Positions 39,301-50,789 of a DNA stretch of 64,000 bases are shown one piece after another. How positions within the stretch are numbered: position 1 is the stretch's first letter; the number at the start of each line of letters is the position of its first letter. Origin of the DNA: Cocos nucifera (Eukaryota; Streptophyta; Magnoliopsida; Arecales; Arecaceae); NCBI GenBank assembly GCA_006176705.1, contig QRFJ01000381.1, forward strand, positions 402,501 to 466,500, read 5' to 3'. The position numbers were made by a program, and so were the translations under genes. The notes beneath the pieces are model-generated. The model had not been told where the DNA came from, did not search any database, and was given only the letters and a program-made list of their open reading frames with translations.

Positions 39301-42300
39301 TCAAGATGTCGGAAACCGATTCCAAAGAAGAGCATTTGGACTGGCATGCCCATCGCCGTTGGAAAGGAGAAACAAAGAGCAGAGGACTCAAGTTTGGATC
39401 ATGGTTCTTCTCTGAAGGAGACCTTCCCCATCTATAGTCGAAAGCCCTCCAAAGTCTGCGACCGAGACGACGTCTTCAATCACAAACTATGAAAGATAGG
39501 TCGACGGATTGAGGAGCTCGGCCACATTGCCCTGGCTCACCTTGACGATGTCCACACCGATCCTCCTTTCTCCTCTCGAATTATGTAAGAGCCCATCCTG
39601 CCGAACTTCAAGCTCCCTTAATTTGAAAGCTACAATGGAACCTCTGATCCAGTTGATCATCTAGAAGCCCTCCGGACCATGATGCTACTCTATGGTGTAC
39701 CAGACGCCATATTGTACCGAGCCTTCCCATCTACCTTAAAGGAATTAGCAAGAAACTGATACTCGACGTTGAAGCTAGGTACGATCTTCTCTTTTGACTA
39801 GATAAGCCATCAGTTCGTGGCTTACTTCGTCAGCAGCCGACGTCCGCACTGAGATTCGGATTTTCTGATGAATGTCAAGCAGAAGGAGGGAGTATCCATT
39901 CGAGATTATGTTATTCGATTTAATGCTGCGACATTGGAGGTCCGGGATCTGGACCAGTCTGTTGTGATGGCCACACTTAAGGACGGCCTTCAGAAGAATG
40001 ATTTGTTATTTTTTTCTGAAGAAGAAGTACCCCAGAAACTTTACCGACCTGTTAGCCTGGGCCGAGAGATATGTTTGTGCGGAAGAAGCCTTCAAGTTGA
40101 AAGATGAAGAAATCGTACGAGAGTGGCGGGCGGACGAGTCTAATAGACCCATCGTCGATGGAGGGTCGAGTGAAGTTCGACCGTGCTCACGGACTCTCTC
40201 CGAGTGCAAGCGAGTCCGAACTCCTTCTCGAGCTCATCATCAAGGGAGCTCTGGCAAAAGGGCACGAAGTTCTCCTTCAGGAGGCTTCGTAGGAGGGCGG
40301 AATGAAGTTCGATCGCGCTCACGGACTCTCCCCCGAGCGCAAGCGAGTCCGAACTCCTTCTCGAGCTCGTCATCAAGGAAGGCCTGACAAAAAGGCATGA
40401 AGTTCTCCCCCAGGAGGGTCGAATGAAGTTCGACCGCACTCACGGGCTCCCCCCCCGAGCGCAAGTGAGGCCGAGCTCCCCCAAGAGTTCGTCATCAAAG
40501 AAGCCCTGGCAAAAGGGCACGAAGTTTTCCCTCAAGAGGCTTCGCAGGAGGATGGAATGAAGTTCGATCGTGCTCATGGGCTCCCCTCGAGCACAAGCGA
40601 GGCCGAACTCCCTCTCGAGCTCGTCATCAAGAAAGCCCCGATAGAAGAGCACGAAAAAATCCTCCCCCAGATACTAGAACCATTAATGAGGGAGGAACAA
40701 TAAGGAGATCGGCTGCCTCCCGGCATCATCGACGCTATCTCTAGGGGCTTAATACTTCGGCGGGCTGTCATCTTCCAGCGTCAAAGCCAAGAGAAGCTTG
40801 CTCCAAATTGAGAAGGCCAGCACAAAATAAAGAAGGTCTTTAGGTTCGGGACTTACCACCTGAAAAGCTCGAAGTGACAACGCTCCCACGACCTTGAGAT
40901 TCGAAGAATCCGAGATTGTACTGTCGGTAATTTTTCTTCAGTAAGACTCCTCCATTTCAACATTATTGTTTCTCGGTGCAAAAACTACCTGATGACAGAA
41001 AAGAAGTAAACAATAGTGGCCATGTTAGAAACAGAAGGAGAATCTCGTCCTAACATGAGCAAGTCGAAGGCCTCGTTTATTTTAGATGAGATGGAGGGAG
41101 AGGCTTTGGCAACGGCCCTTATGTGCCCCCACAGTCCATTAGGAACAGGAGGAGAACCTCATCCTAATGTAAGCAAAGTCGAAGGCCTCATTCATTTTAG
41201 ACGAGATGGGAAGGAGAGGCCCTGACAATGGCCCTTATGTGCCCCCACAGTCCGTTAGGAATAAGAGGAGAACCTCGTCCTAACGTGAGCAAAGTCGAAG
41301 ATCGGGCTTCAAAGTCTACGTCAACCTCGGCTGTAGGAGATAAGATCTTCCTCTGAGCTTCAATCTCGATTGCAGGAGATAAGATCTCCCTCGAGATTTA
41401 CCATCAACCTCAGCTGCAGATCTCGACTGTAGGAGATAAGATCTCTCCCGAGCTTCAACCTCGACTGCAGGAGATAAGATCTTCATCGAGCTTCAACCTC
41501 GACTAGAGATAAGATCTCTCTTGAGCGATTGAGTCAACCTCGGCTAGAGAATAGATCTCTTCCGAGCGACTAGGCCAACCTCAACTGTAGGAGATAAGAT
41601 CTCCCCCGAGCCAACCTCGACTGCAGGAGATAAGATCTCTCCTGAGCTTCAACCTTGGCTGCAGGAGATAAGATCTCCCCGAGCTTTACCTTCAACCTCG
41701 GCTACAAGAGATAAGATCTCTCCCGAGCCAACCTCGACTGTAGGAGATAAGATCTCCCCTAAGCTTCAACCTCGACTGCAGGAGATAAAATCTCCCTCGA
41801 GCTTCAGCCTCAATCAAAGATAAGATCTCTCTCAAGCGATCGAGCCAACCTCGACTGTAGGAGATAAGATCTCTCCTGAGAAGCTCAAACTTTAAACTTC
41901 GACTACTGGAGATAATATCTTCTTCGAGGAGCTCAACCTTCGACCTCGGCTGTAGGAGACGAGATCTTCTTCAACCTGGCTGCAGAAGATAAGATCTCCT
42001 TCGAGCTTCGATCTCGGCTGTAGGAGATAAGATCTCCCCTGAGCTTCAACCTCGATCAGAGATAAGATCTCTTTCGAGGAGCTCAACTTTCAACCTCGAC
42101 TGCAGGAGATAAGATCTCTTTCGAGGAGCTCAACTTTCAACCTCGACTGCAGGAGATAAGATCTCTTTCGAGCTTCAACCTCGGCTGTAGGAGATAAGAT
42201 CTCTTCCGAGCTTTGACCTCGGCCAGAGATAAGATCTCTCCCGAGCGACTTAGTCAACCTCGGCTAGAGATAAGATCTCTTCCGAGCGATCGAGCCAACC

Positions 42301-45300
42301 TCGACTGCAGGAGATAAGATCTCCCCCGAGGAGCTCAACCTTTAACCTCGACTGTAGGAGATAAGATCTTCCCCAAGGAGCTCAACCTTCAACCTCGACT
42401 GCGGAAGATAAGATTTCCCCCGAGCTTCAACCTCGGTTGCAGGAGATAAGATCTCCTCCGAGCGCCCGAGTTAACCTCGACTAGAGATAAGATCTCTTCC
42501 GAGCGATCGGACCAACCTCGGTTGTAGGAGATAAGATCTCCCTCGAGCTTTGACCTCAACTGCAGGAGATAAGATCTCCCCCGAGCTTCGATCTCGACCA
42601 GAGATAAAATTTCTTCCAAGTTGATCGAGTCAACCTCGGCTAGAGATAAGATCTCTCCCGAGCGATCGACCAACCTCGACTGCAAAAGATAAGATCTCCC
42701 CCGAAGAGCTCAACCTTTAATCTCGACTGCAGGAGATAAGATCTCCCTTGAGGAGCTCAATCTTCGACCTCGACTGCAGGAGATAAGATCTCTTCCGAGC
42801 TTCAACCTCGACTGCAAAGAGAAGATCTCGTCCGAGCTTCGACCTCGACTGCTGGAGATAATATCTCTCCCGAGGAGCTCAACCTTCGACCTTGACCGTA
42901 GGAGATGAGATCTCCTTCAACCTCGGCTGAAGATGAGATCCCCTCGAGCCTCAACTTCAACTTCAACCTCGGCTGGAGATGAGATCTCCCCCGAGCCTCA
43001 ACTTCAACTTCAACTTTGGCTAGAGATGAGATCTCCCCCAAGCTTTAACCTGAATTGGTGTAGAGATCTGAAGAGAACTTCGGCAGTCGCCTTTTCTGCA
43101 CTCTCTTCCTTCGAGTGTCGAACTTGAAAGTGGGAGAACTATTGTTGGGAATAAACCGCGCTTCTGTCGAAGTCCAGTCTGATGCTCAGCCTAATGCAAC
43201 CGATAGTTATGGAAGAGCTTCAGCGGATGAGCCTTAGTCGAACTCCTTCAGCCGATCGAACTTCTCAGCAGTCGAGCCCTTTCCGAACTTTCCAGCGGTC
43301 GAGTCTTAGCCGAATCCCTTCAACCGATTAAACTTCTTAGCGGCCGAGCTTCAGTCGAACTTCTCAGCAGCCGAGCTCCAATCGGACTCCTATGAGAGCC
43401 GAACTTCCTCCGTACTCCTTCAGTCGGACTCCTACGAGAGCCGAACTTCCTCCGTACTCCTTCAGTCGGACTTCCATGAGAACCAAACTTCCTCCGCACT
43501 CCTTCAGTCGGACGCCTATAAGAGCCGAACTCCTTCTGCACTTCTCCAGTCGGACGCTTACGGGAGCCGAACTCCTTCCAAGCTTCTCCTCTAGTCGGAC
43601 GTCTGTAGAAGCCGAACTTTCTCCGCGCTCCTCCAGTCGGACGCCTACAGAAGCCGAACTTTTTCCAAACTTTTCCTTCGATCGAACTCCTCTAGGAGCC
43701 AAACTTCTTTCGAACTTCTTCCTCAGTCGGATTCCTCCAACGGATTATTTTCGGATAATCCCCTCCAGACGTATTTCCTTCAGAAGTCCGAACTCCTCTG
43801 AAATTGATATATGCCGAAGTCGACCAACCAACGCCTGCTTTCTCAGAGCTACGGCTATTAAATCTCGACGAATGATCGCCATCAGTCTGCCACAGGTGAC
43901 GCTACTGGACAGTATGGCTATCACCATCAGCCTGACGATACCTTTTCTTCCGTACCGAACTCACCAGGCCTCGAGCGGCCCGCTGCCAGGCGACGCTATC
44001 GGACGGTATGACTGTCACCATCAGTCTGATGACATCTTTCCTTCCGTACTGAACTCACCAGGTTCCGAACGGTCTGCTGCCAGATAACTGCAGTTGTTAC
44101 CATCAATCAAGCTCCGCCTATGAAAAAGAACCCTCCAGATACATTTTCTCTAAGCTCTAAGCTCTCTTCTCCTTTCCAAAACTCTTCCGAGCTCTCGTCT
44201 GAGCACTCCATTTTTGTTGGCTAGAAGAGTTGATTTGATCATCGGAGGGTTCCGTCGGAGCCACCACCACCAACTCCAGATGGAACTTTATTTTGTAGGC
44301 CATTGATGGCGATATCATCTCTCTCAGCTCTAGTTCGATCCGGCGTCAAATAAATTCTATACTAATAAATTTTTTTGCTCGAACACGCACATAAATAAAA
44401 AGGAAAAAGAAACAAACAAGGAAAGAAAAGCTCCCCGGGGTCCAAGTGCAAATGGAGGGGTCAAACACTTGGCAGAGCCCGGATTGCCTTTCTTGTCCGT
44501 CACCAAAGGTTGGTATCCTTGGACTACTTCTCAATAGTGTAAATGAAACTATTATATAAGGAAATGGGACGGTGGGGGTTTTCTGAGCCACATTATTATT
44601 TGGAATTATGAAAGTGGGCGATGGAGACAAAGATTGCTTGAGATAAAAGAAGTATTTATATATTTTTATTATTTTTGTGCCCTTCAATTCTTCACTCGTA
44701 GGTAGAGAAACCAGCATTATCTAAAGGCATTACCTAAACCTTGATGCCTTGAAGACTCCCGCATTAATCTTCCACAGAATTTGTCCCCGTCATTCAAGGA
44801 GTTGCGACTAACGAACTCCATCAACTCCGCGTATGCCTCCGGATTATAGCTCTGCTCAGGATCGAAGAGAAGAATATGAATTTTAGCCAAAGCAATTTAT
44901 CAGTCCCTAATCTGATACGAAAACAAATAAGAAAACGAGTGCAAAAGCTAATTTAGGCTTTCTCCTTTAGAATAAGAAGACAATTTAGGCAGTGTTTGAC
45001 TGCAAAGAAAAGGACGGTATAAAAGTAAAAGTAAGGGCCTGTCTGGATATTTTTATAAAAGTAAGGTTCCTGTAGGACTCAGATTGAGTCATTCCTGTAA
45101 CTGTAATAACCGAACACCATCTAGCCCAAATCTTGTGGCAGATTTTTTTTTTTTTTTTTTTCTTTTATCAAAAAGTTAGGATTTGAACTGGATTTGGATA
45201 GATTCTTTGAAAATGTAAATTAGATGAACCAACAAACTCGATTTCTATAGGATTTTCAGCCCAACTTAGAAATATCCAAAAATAGGCCCGAAACTTCGGG

Positions 45301-45831
45301 CTCCTGCTCTCTTCCCCGCAAGAACTTACTAAGTTTAGATATTTTCTCCCTTTTCTCTCCAAACAAACACAGCCGCTTGCTTGTTGTTCATCATGAAAGG
45401 AAATAACAACCTCAAGTTGGGCAAGCACGATCTTCACCGCAATATACGTGAAGAAATTCTGCAGGTTCCGAGCAGCCTTTGCTTCCGGCGAAGCCTCCCC
45501 AGACCCTGCACTCATTCACCAAAATTTACAAAAATTCGCACGAAAAGATTATTTTAGGACATCTACAACAAAAAAAACCAATCTCAAAACACCTTTTTTT
45601 TCTTTTTCTGTTTGAAAATGGTTCAAATTAGTAGCCATATCAGTAGATTTTACCGGGAACGAACATCTTATTGCAGCGAAGAACATCGTAGCCGGTAAAC
45701 GCCCTCTGCCTCTTCCTCAGCCGCCAAATCGTCGGAGAAGTCCAATAATGGCGTTCGGTGCCGCTGCCTCTGCTGAAAGAGTTCGATAAGGCTGGCGGAA
45801 GACGCGAGGGCACCCAATAACAGCACTCCAT
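36323..45831 (-). CDS. RBCX1: chaperonin-like RbcX protein (Rubisco assembly chaperone)
   Basis: Small homodimeric chaperone that binds the C-terminal tail of the Rubisco large subunit during holoenzyme assembly in the plastid. Six exons, transcription order: 45831-45654, 45505-45411, 44851-44734, 36669-36653, 36557-36495 and 36397-36323. All introns are GT-AG, and they join to 181 residues. Residues 1-55 form a basic, Ser-rich transit-peptide-like region. The RbcX fold then runs from MFVPG (56-60) through SPEAKAARNLQNFFTYIAVKI (65-85), SYNPEAYAELMEF (92-104), LNDGDKFC (110-117), ALRILEVRSAY (131-141) and the C-terminal LMRDYVLETSH (166-176). Exon 4 is a 17-base microexon coding for about LRILE. 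Intron 3 (36670-44733) is 8 kb because it holds an LTR-derived element. The start is the first in-frame ATG. Paralogue choice (RBCX1 over RBCX2) rests on remembered gene order and is less sure than the family. Confidence 0.93.
38020..39192 (-). repeat. inverted left LTR of the intronic element
   Basis: Reading on the minus strand it matches 43143-44367, including the 42-45 bp minisatellite near 38650-39000. Its outer edge TGTTGGTGCAG corresponds to the LTR 3' terminus CTGCACCAACA. Its inner edge lacks the last bases of the LTR 5' end. Confidence 0.85.
39193..40136 (+). pseudogene. degenerate gypsy-type gag of the intronic element
   Basis: Gag-like protein is recognisable across frames: ERFDLLMQWAQGLTEMVQ near 39207, a DPVDHLEALRTMMLLYGVPD stretch near 39649 and VSIRDYVIRFNAATLEVRDL near 39892. 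The order and content match the retrotransposon gag domain at 58256 in the third element. Several in-frame stops and at least one frame change break it. The zinc-knuckle part seen in the other two elements is deleted here. Confidence 0.8.
40150..40690 (+). repeat. tandem repeat of about 125 bp after gag
   Basis: Four to five units share GAATGAAGTTCGACCG, GAGCGCAAGCGAGTCCGAAC and CTCGAGCTCGTCATCAA. Single units of the same sequence occur at 58905-59010 and, inverted, around 51130-51560 in the related elements. Confidence 0.8.
41029..41300 (+). repeat. tandem repeat of about 115 bp
   Basis: Three units share GAACCTCGTCCTAACGTGAG and CTTATGTGCCCCCACAGTCC. The same phrase, inverted, is part of the higher-order unit of the element at 46641. 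Confidence 0.8.
41310..43060 (+). repeat. GAGATAAGATCTC minisatellite, unit about 35-45 bp
   Basis: Some 40 units of CAACCTCGACTGCAG then GAGATAAGATCTC then YCCCGAGCTT, with variable spacers. The 13-base core is a dyad (GAGAT-AAG-ATCTC). It fills most of the internal region where pol would be in an autonomous element. Confidence 0.92.
43143..44367 (+). repeat. right LTR of the intronic element
   Basis: Starts TGTTGGGAATAAACC directly after the purine tract GAAAGTGGGAGAA (43126-43138) and ends near ATACTAATA, a mutated form of the CACCAACA terminus. It contains a 42-bp tandem repeat from 43380 to about 43720. Confidence 0.85.
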
Positions 45832-46635
45832 ATCTCCGTTCCAAACCAACCGGCAGCCACCCGCTGGCTTCCAATCTGTATGTGAACCGCGCGGAGTTGG
45901 GGAGGACTGGGTTGGAGAAAAGATTTTTTTTTGAACCCGAGCACAGAAGGTTAGAGGGGTGCTTGGTTTTAGTCACATTTGGCTAAAAACAATTATTGAG
46001 ATGCCCGTCCGTTTCCACGTGTATCAACGGAGATTTTTATAAGTATCTTTATCATGACCTCTCAGGCGATGCTACGAACAAAAAAATCTTAGTTTACCTT
46101 ATTGAGATTGAGATGAACCAAGATCTTTTCATCTCATCCGACAGATAAAGTTGGAACAAACTTTTTGAAGGACAAAGTCATTTTGAGATCTTGGTCGATA
46201 TTATAACAACTGTTCTAGGTGTCCCGCGCCATTTGAAAGATTACTTTAAATATTAATAAATTAAAAATAATTAAAGATTGTAAAAAGATTATTAGGAAAT
46301 ATAAAATTGATATATTACTATTGTATAGAATTTTTTTTTAAAAACTAATTTTTTGAAAATTATTTTTTTAAAAATTTTTAAAAATAAAATTTTGATATAT
46401 TTGATAGGCCATGAAAAAGTAACATATTATTGGATGATTTATGCTTGATTGAGCATTTATTTTTTTAAAAAAATTATATAGAATATCCATTATATCTTTA
46501 ATAGAAACAAGATCATATATTTTTACTTATAAACTTTATATAAATAATAATATTATATTTATATTAATATAAAAATAATATTAATATATTATAATATATT
46601 ATTAAATTATAATAATTTATTAAGATATAATAAAT
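45832..46635. other. upstream of RbcX, grading into an AT-rich fold-back region
   Basis: The 5' leader and promoter of RbcX should lie just above 45831; no clear TATA box was found. From about 46240 the DNA is extremely AT-rich. Positions 46388-46502 are an inverted partial copy of 53722-53825, so the host sequence around the next LTR element was itself palindromic. Confidence 0.5.
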
Positions 46636-46640
46636 ATTAT

Positions 46641-47583
46641 TGTTGACGTAGAATCTGGTCGTCGTCGGAATCGATTGGAGTGGTGGTGGACGAGGTCGCC
46701 GCCAGGGACCTGCAAAACAAAATCTCGTCTGGAGTCGGTGGGGGGTGGCTCCTGCAGGACCCTCCGACGATCAAGTCAGCTTTGGCCAACAGAAATGGAG
46801 TGCTCGGGAATGAGTTCCGCTGAGCTTAGAGAAGGAGAGGAGAGCTTAGAGATCAGAGTCTAGAGATAGCATATCTGGGGGGTCCTTTATAGGCGGAGCT
46901 TAACTGATGGTGGCGGCCATATCGTCTGGTAGCGAGTCGTTGGGGCCGCATGGAGTTCAGTACGGAGAGGAAGGCGTCGTCAGGTGGATAGTGACAGCCA
47001 TGCTGGCAGGTCATGGGCCGCATGGGGCTGGTTACGGAGAGAGTGGTGTCGCCAATAGTGGTGGCCATGTCGTCCGGGCTGCATGGGGCTAGTTACGGAG
47101 AGAGTGGTATCGTCAGACTGGTAACGGCGGCCATACTGCCGAGGTTCGATAGCCGTAGTCTGAGGAAGCAGGTGTTGGCTGGTGGACTCGGGCGTATACC
47201 AATCCTAAAGTGGTTCGGACTCCAAGAGGAGTTCGGCCGAAGGGGGCTCGGAAGGAGTTTGACTACTGTGAATCCAAGGAGCCCGGCCGCTAAGAAGTTC
47301 GGTCGGCTGAACGGGTTTGAAGGAGCTCGAACGCTGGGAGTTTGAGGAGCTCGGCTGGCTGAGGGGATGGTCGCTTGATGAGTTCGGCCAAGGGGCGACC
47401 GCTGAGGAGTTTGGGCACTGGGGGATTCCGTTAAAGTCCGACCGCTTGAAGTTCAAGGAGCTCGATCGGTTGAGCAGCTCGACCGGCTGTAAGAATTCGA
47501 CTAAGATCCATCCGCTAAAGCTCTAGCCGCATCAGGCTGAGCACCGAACTTGACTTCGGTGGGAGCGGAGTTTATCCCCAACA
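46641..47583 (-). repeat. 3' LTR of the minus-strand element
   Basis: 943 bp, starting TGTTGACGTAG and ending TATCCCCAACA on the plus strand. It aligns without length change to 51977-52919. Confidence 0.95.
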
Positions 47584-47689
47584 ATAGTCCCCCTCACTCC
47601 CGAGCTCGAAAGTCGAGGGAAGGGAGTGCAGAAAAGGCGACTGCCGAAGTCCTCTTTTGGGCTCCGTGTTGGTTCAGGTAGAAGCTCGG

Positions 47690-50440
47690 AGGGAAGATTT
47701 CATCTTCAGACGAAGTTGGTGCTGAAATTGAAGCCCGGGGGAGATCTCATCTCCTGCCGTGGTTGATACGGATGCTCGGGAGAGATCTGATCTGCAGTCG
47801 GGATTATCCCCGATCTTATTTCTAGCCGAGGTTGTCTCGGTTGCTCGTGAGAGATCTCATCTCTGACCGAGATTGTCTCGGGGGCTCTGGCCGAGGTTGT
47901 CGCGGATCTTATCCCTAGCCGAGGTTGATGCGGGCACTCTAGCCGAGGTTGATGCTCGCATTAGGATGAGGTTCTCCTCCTATTCCTAACGGGCCGTGGG
48001 GGCATATAAGGGCCGCTGTCAGGGCCTCTCCCTCCATCTCGTCCTTTATGAATGAGGCCTTTGACTCTCGCTCGAGAGAGATCTTATCTCTAGCCGAGGT
48101 TGTTGCTCGCTTTAGGACGAGGTTCTCCTCCTGTTCCTAACGGGCCGTGAGGGTACATAAGGACCGCTGTTAGGGCCTCTCCCCCCATCTCATCTTTTAT
48201 GAACGAGGCCTTCGGTCGAAAGAGATCTTATCTCTGGCTGAGGTTGACTCTATCGCTCGGAAGAGATCTTATCTCTAGCCGAGGATTTGTTGCTCGCGTT
48301 AGGACGAGGTTCTCCTCCTGTTCCTAACGGAGCTGTGGGGGCACATAAGGGCCGCTGTCAGGGCCTCTCCCCCCATCTTGTCCTTTGTGAACGAGGCCTT
48401 CGCTCGGAAGAGATCTTATATCTGGCTGAGGTTGACTCTGTTGCTCGGGAGAGATCTTATCTCTAGCCGAGGTTGTTGCTCGTGTTAGGACGAGGTTCTC
48501 CTCCTGTTCCTAACGGACCGTGGGGGCATATAAGGGCCACTGTTAGGGCCTCTTCCCCCATCTCGTCCTTTGTGAACGAGGCCTTCGCTCAGGAGAGATC
48601 TTATCTCTGGTCGAGGTTGACTCTGTCGCTCGGAAGAGATCTTATCTCTAGTCGAGGTTGTTGCTTATGTTAGGATGAGGTTCTCTTCCTGTTCCAACGG
48701 GCCGTGGGGGCACATAAGAGCCGCTGTCAGGGCCTCTCTCCCCATCTCATCCTTTGTGAACGAGGCCTTCGCTCGGAAGAGATCTTATCTCTGGCCGAGG
48801 TTGACTCTATCGCTCGGAAGAGATCTTATCTCTAGCCGAGGTTGTCAACGGTCGCTCGGGAGAGATCTTATCTCTAGCCGAGGTTGTCAACGGTCGCTCG
48901 AAAGAGATCTTATCTCTAGCCGAGATTGATGCGGATGCTCTAGCCGAGGTTGATGCTCACATTAGGACGAGATTCTCTTTCTGTTCCTAACAGGCTGTGG
49001 GGGCACATAAGGGCCGCTGTCAGGATCTCTCCCCCCATCTCGTCCTTTGTGAACGAGGTCTTTGACTCTGTCACTCGAAAGAGATCTTATCTCTAGCCGA
49101 GATTGTTGCTCGCGTTAGGACGAGGTTCTTCTCCTATTCCTAACGGGCCGTGGGGGCATATAAGGGCCGCTGTCAGGGCCTCTCCCCCCATCTCATCCTT
49201 TGTGAACGAGGCCTTCACTCGAGAGAGATCTTATCTCTAGTCGAGGTTGACTTTGTCGCTCGAAAGAGATCTTATTTTTAGCCGAGGTTGTTGCTCGCAT
49301 TAGGACGAGATTCTCCTCCTGTTCCTAACGGGCCATGGCGGCACATAAGGGCCTCTGTCAGGGCCTCTCCTCCATCTCGTCCTTTATGAACGAGGCCTTC
49401 GCTCGGGAGAGATCTTATCTCTGGCCGAGGTTGACTCTGTCACTCGAAAGAGATCTTATCTTTAGCTAAGGTTGTTGCTCGCGTTAGGACGAGGTTCTCC
49501 TCCTGTTCCTAACGGACCGTGGGGGCATATAAGGGCCACTGTCAGGGCCTCTCCCCCCATCTTATCCTTTGTGAACGAGGCCTTCGCTCGGGAGAGATCT
49601 TATCTCTGGTCGAGATTGACTCTGTTGCTCGGGAGAGATCTTATCTCTAGCCGAGGTTGTTGCTCGCGTTAGGACGAGATTCTCCTCCTGTTCCTAACGG
49701 ACCATGGGGGCACATAAAGGCCACTGTCAGGGCCTCTTCCCCCATCTCATCCTTTGTGAATGAGGCCTTCGCTCGGGAGAGATCTTATCTCTGGCCGAGG
49801 TTGACTCTATTGCTCGGAAGAGATCTTATCTCTAACTGAGGTTGTTGCTCGCGTTAGGATGAGGTTCTCCTCCTATTCCTAATGGGCCGTGGGGGCACAT
49901 AAGGGCCGCTGTTAGGGCCTCTTCTCCTATCTCATCCTTTGTGAACGAGGCCTTCGCTCGAAAGAGATCTTATCTCTGGCCGAGATTATCAACGGTCGCT
50001 CGAGAGAGATCTTATCTCTAGCCGAGGTTATCAACGGTCGCTCGGAAGAGATCTTATCTCTAGTCGAGGTTGTCAACGGTCGCTCGAAAGAGATCTTATC
50101 TCTAGTCGAGGTTGACTCTGACACTCGAGAGAGATCTTATCTCTAGCCGACGTTGTCCACGGTCGCTCGGGAGAGATCTTATCTCTAGTCGAGGTTGTCC
50201 ACGGTCGCTCGGGAGAGATCTTATCTTTAGCCGAGGTTGACTCTATCGCTCGGAAGAGATCTTATCTCTAGCCGAGGTTGTCAACGATCGCTCGGGAGAG
50301 ATCTTATCTCTAGCCGAGGTTGACTCTGTCGCTCGGGAGAGATCTTATCTCTAGTCGAGGTTGTCCACGGTTGCTCGAAAGAGATCTTATCTCTAGCCAA
50401 GGTTGTTGCTCGTGTTAGGATGAGGTTCTCCTCCTATTCT
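47690..50440 (-). repeat. higher-order minisatellite array of the minus-strand element
   Basis: The basic unit is about 37 bp with GAGATCTTATCTC (reverse complement of the core at 41310) and TAGCCGAGGTTG. Between about 48090 and 49980 the units are grouped into a higher-order repeat of about 185 bp that also includes GTTAGGACGAGGTTCTCCTC and GTGGGGGCACATAAGGGCC. Recurrences of that phrase fall near 48110, 48300, 48485, 48668, 49117, 49292, 49480, 49666 and 49852. Positions 49980-50400 are simple tandem units. Confidence 0.93.
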
Positions 50441-50789
50441 TAATGCGGCAATTATTGACTACTTCTTTCCTGTCATCGCATAGTTTTTGCATCCAAAAAT
50501 AATTTTATTGAAAGGAAAGAATTTTATTGAAAGGAAGTTACTGGCAACGTATTCCCGAATTCCTTGTGTTTCAGGGTCGTGGGGGCGTTGTTCCTCTGAG
50601 TTCCCTCAGGCAGTAAGCCCCGTCCGAACGACCTCCTCTATCTCATGCTGGCCTCCTCAATTTGGAACACGCTTCTCTTGGCTTTGATGCTGAAAGGTGA
50701 CGAATCGCCAATGTACCAAGCTCCTCCTGGGGGTGATATTGATGATGCCGCGAGGCGATCGACCTTCTTGTTATTTCTGGCTACGGCAG

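Larger units (their letters stand above)
38020..44367 (+). mobile_element. rearranged gypsy-type LTR element with inverted LTRs, inside RbcX intron 3
   Basis: An internal region and right LTR lie in plus orientation, but the left LTR (38020-39192) is the reverse complement of the right one (43143-44367). The 5' leader and primer site are missing: the left LTR stops about ten bases short of its end and joins gag sequence directly near 39193. Flanks AACTA and AATTT do not match, so there is no target duplication. The gag is degenerate and pol is absent. It belongs to the same family as the elements at 46641 and 55906. Confidence 0.85.

Noticed and set aside
43392..44087. 231-codon open frame with a 14-residue repeat
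   Set aside because: It lies entirely in an LTR and follows from a 42-bp tandem unit without stops. Kept only as an observation.
38015..44372. Target-site duplication for the intronic LTR element
   Set aside because: Flanks AACTA and AATTT do not match, which agrees with rearrangement.
45832..45849. Upstream TTG as the start of RbcX
   Set aside because: A non-ATG start is not needed; the ATG at 45831-45829 gives a plausible transit peptide.
48473..49839. A series of similar 60-84 codon frames sharing SPPVPNGPWGHIRATVRAS-like sequence
   Set aside because: They are the same higher-order minisatellite unit read repeatedly; each frame stops at the next unit. Not genes.
47690..50440. Regularly spaced repeats resembling a CRISPR array
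   Set aside because: The units are tandem with related, not unique, spacers. They lie in an LTR element of a plant genome and no cas gene is present.
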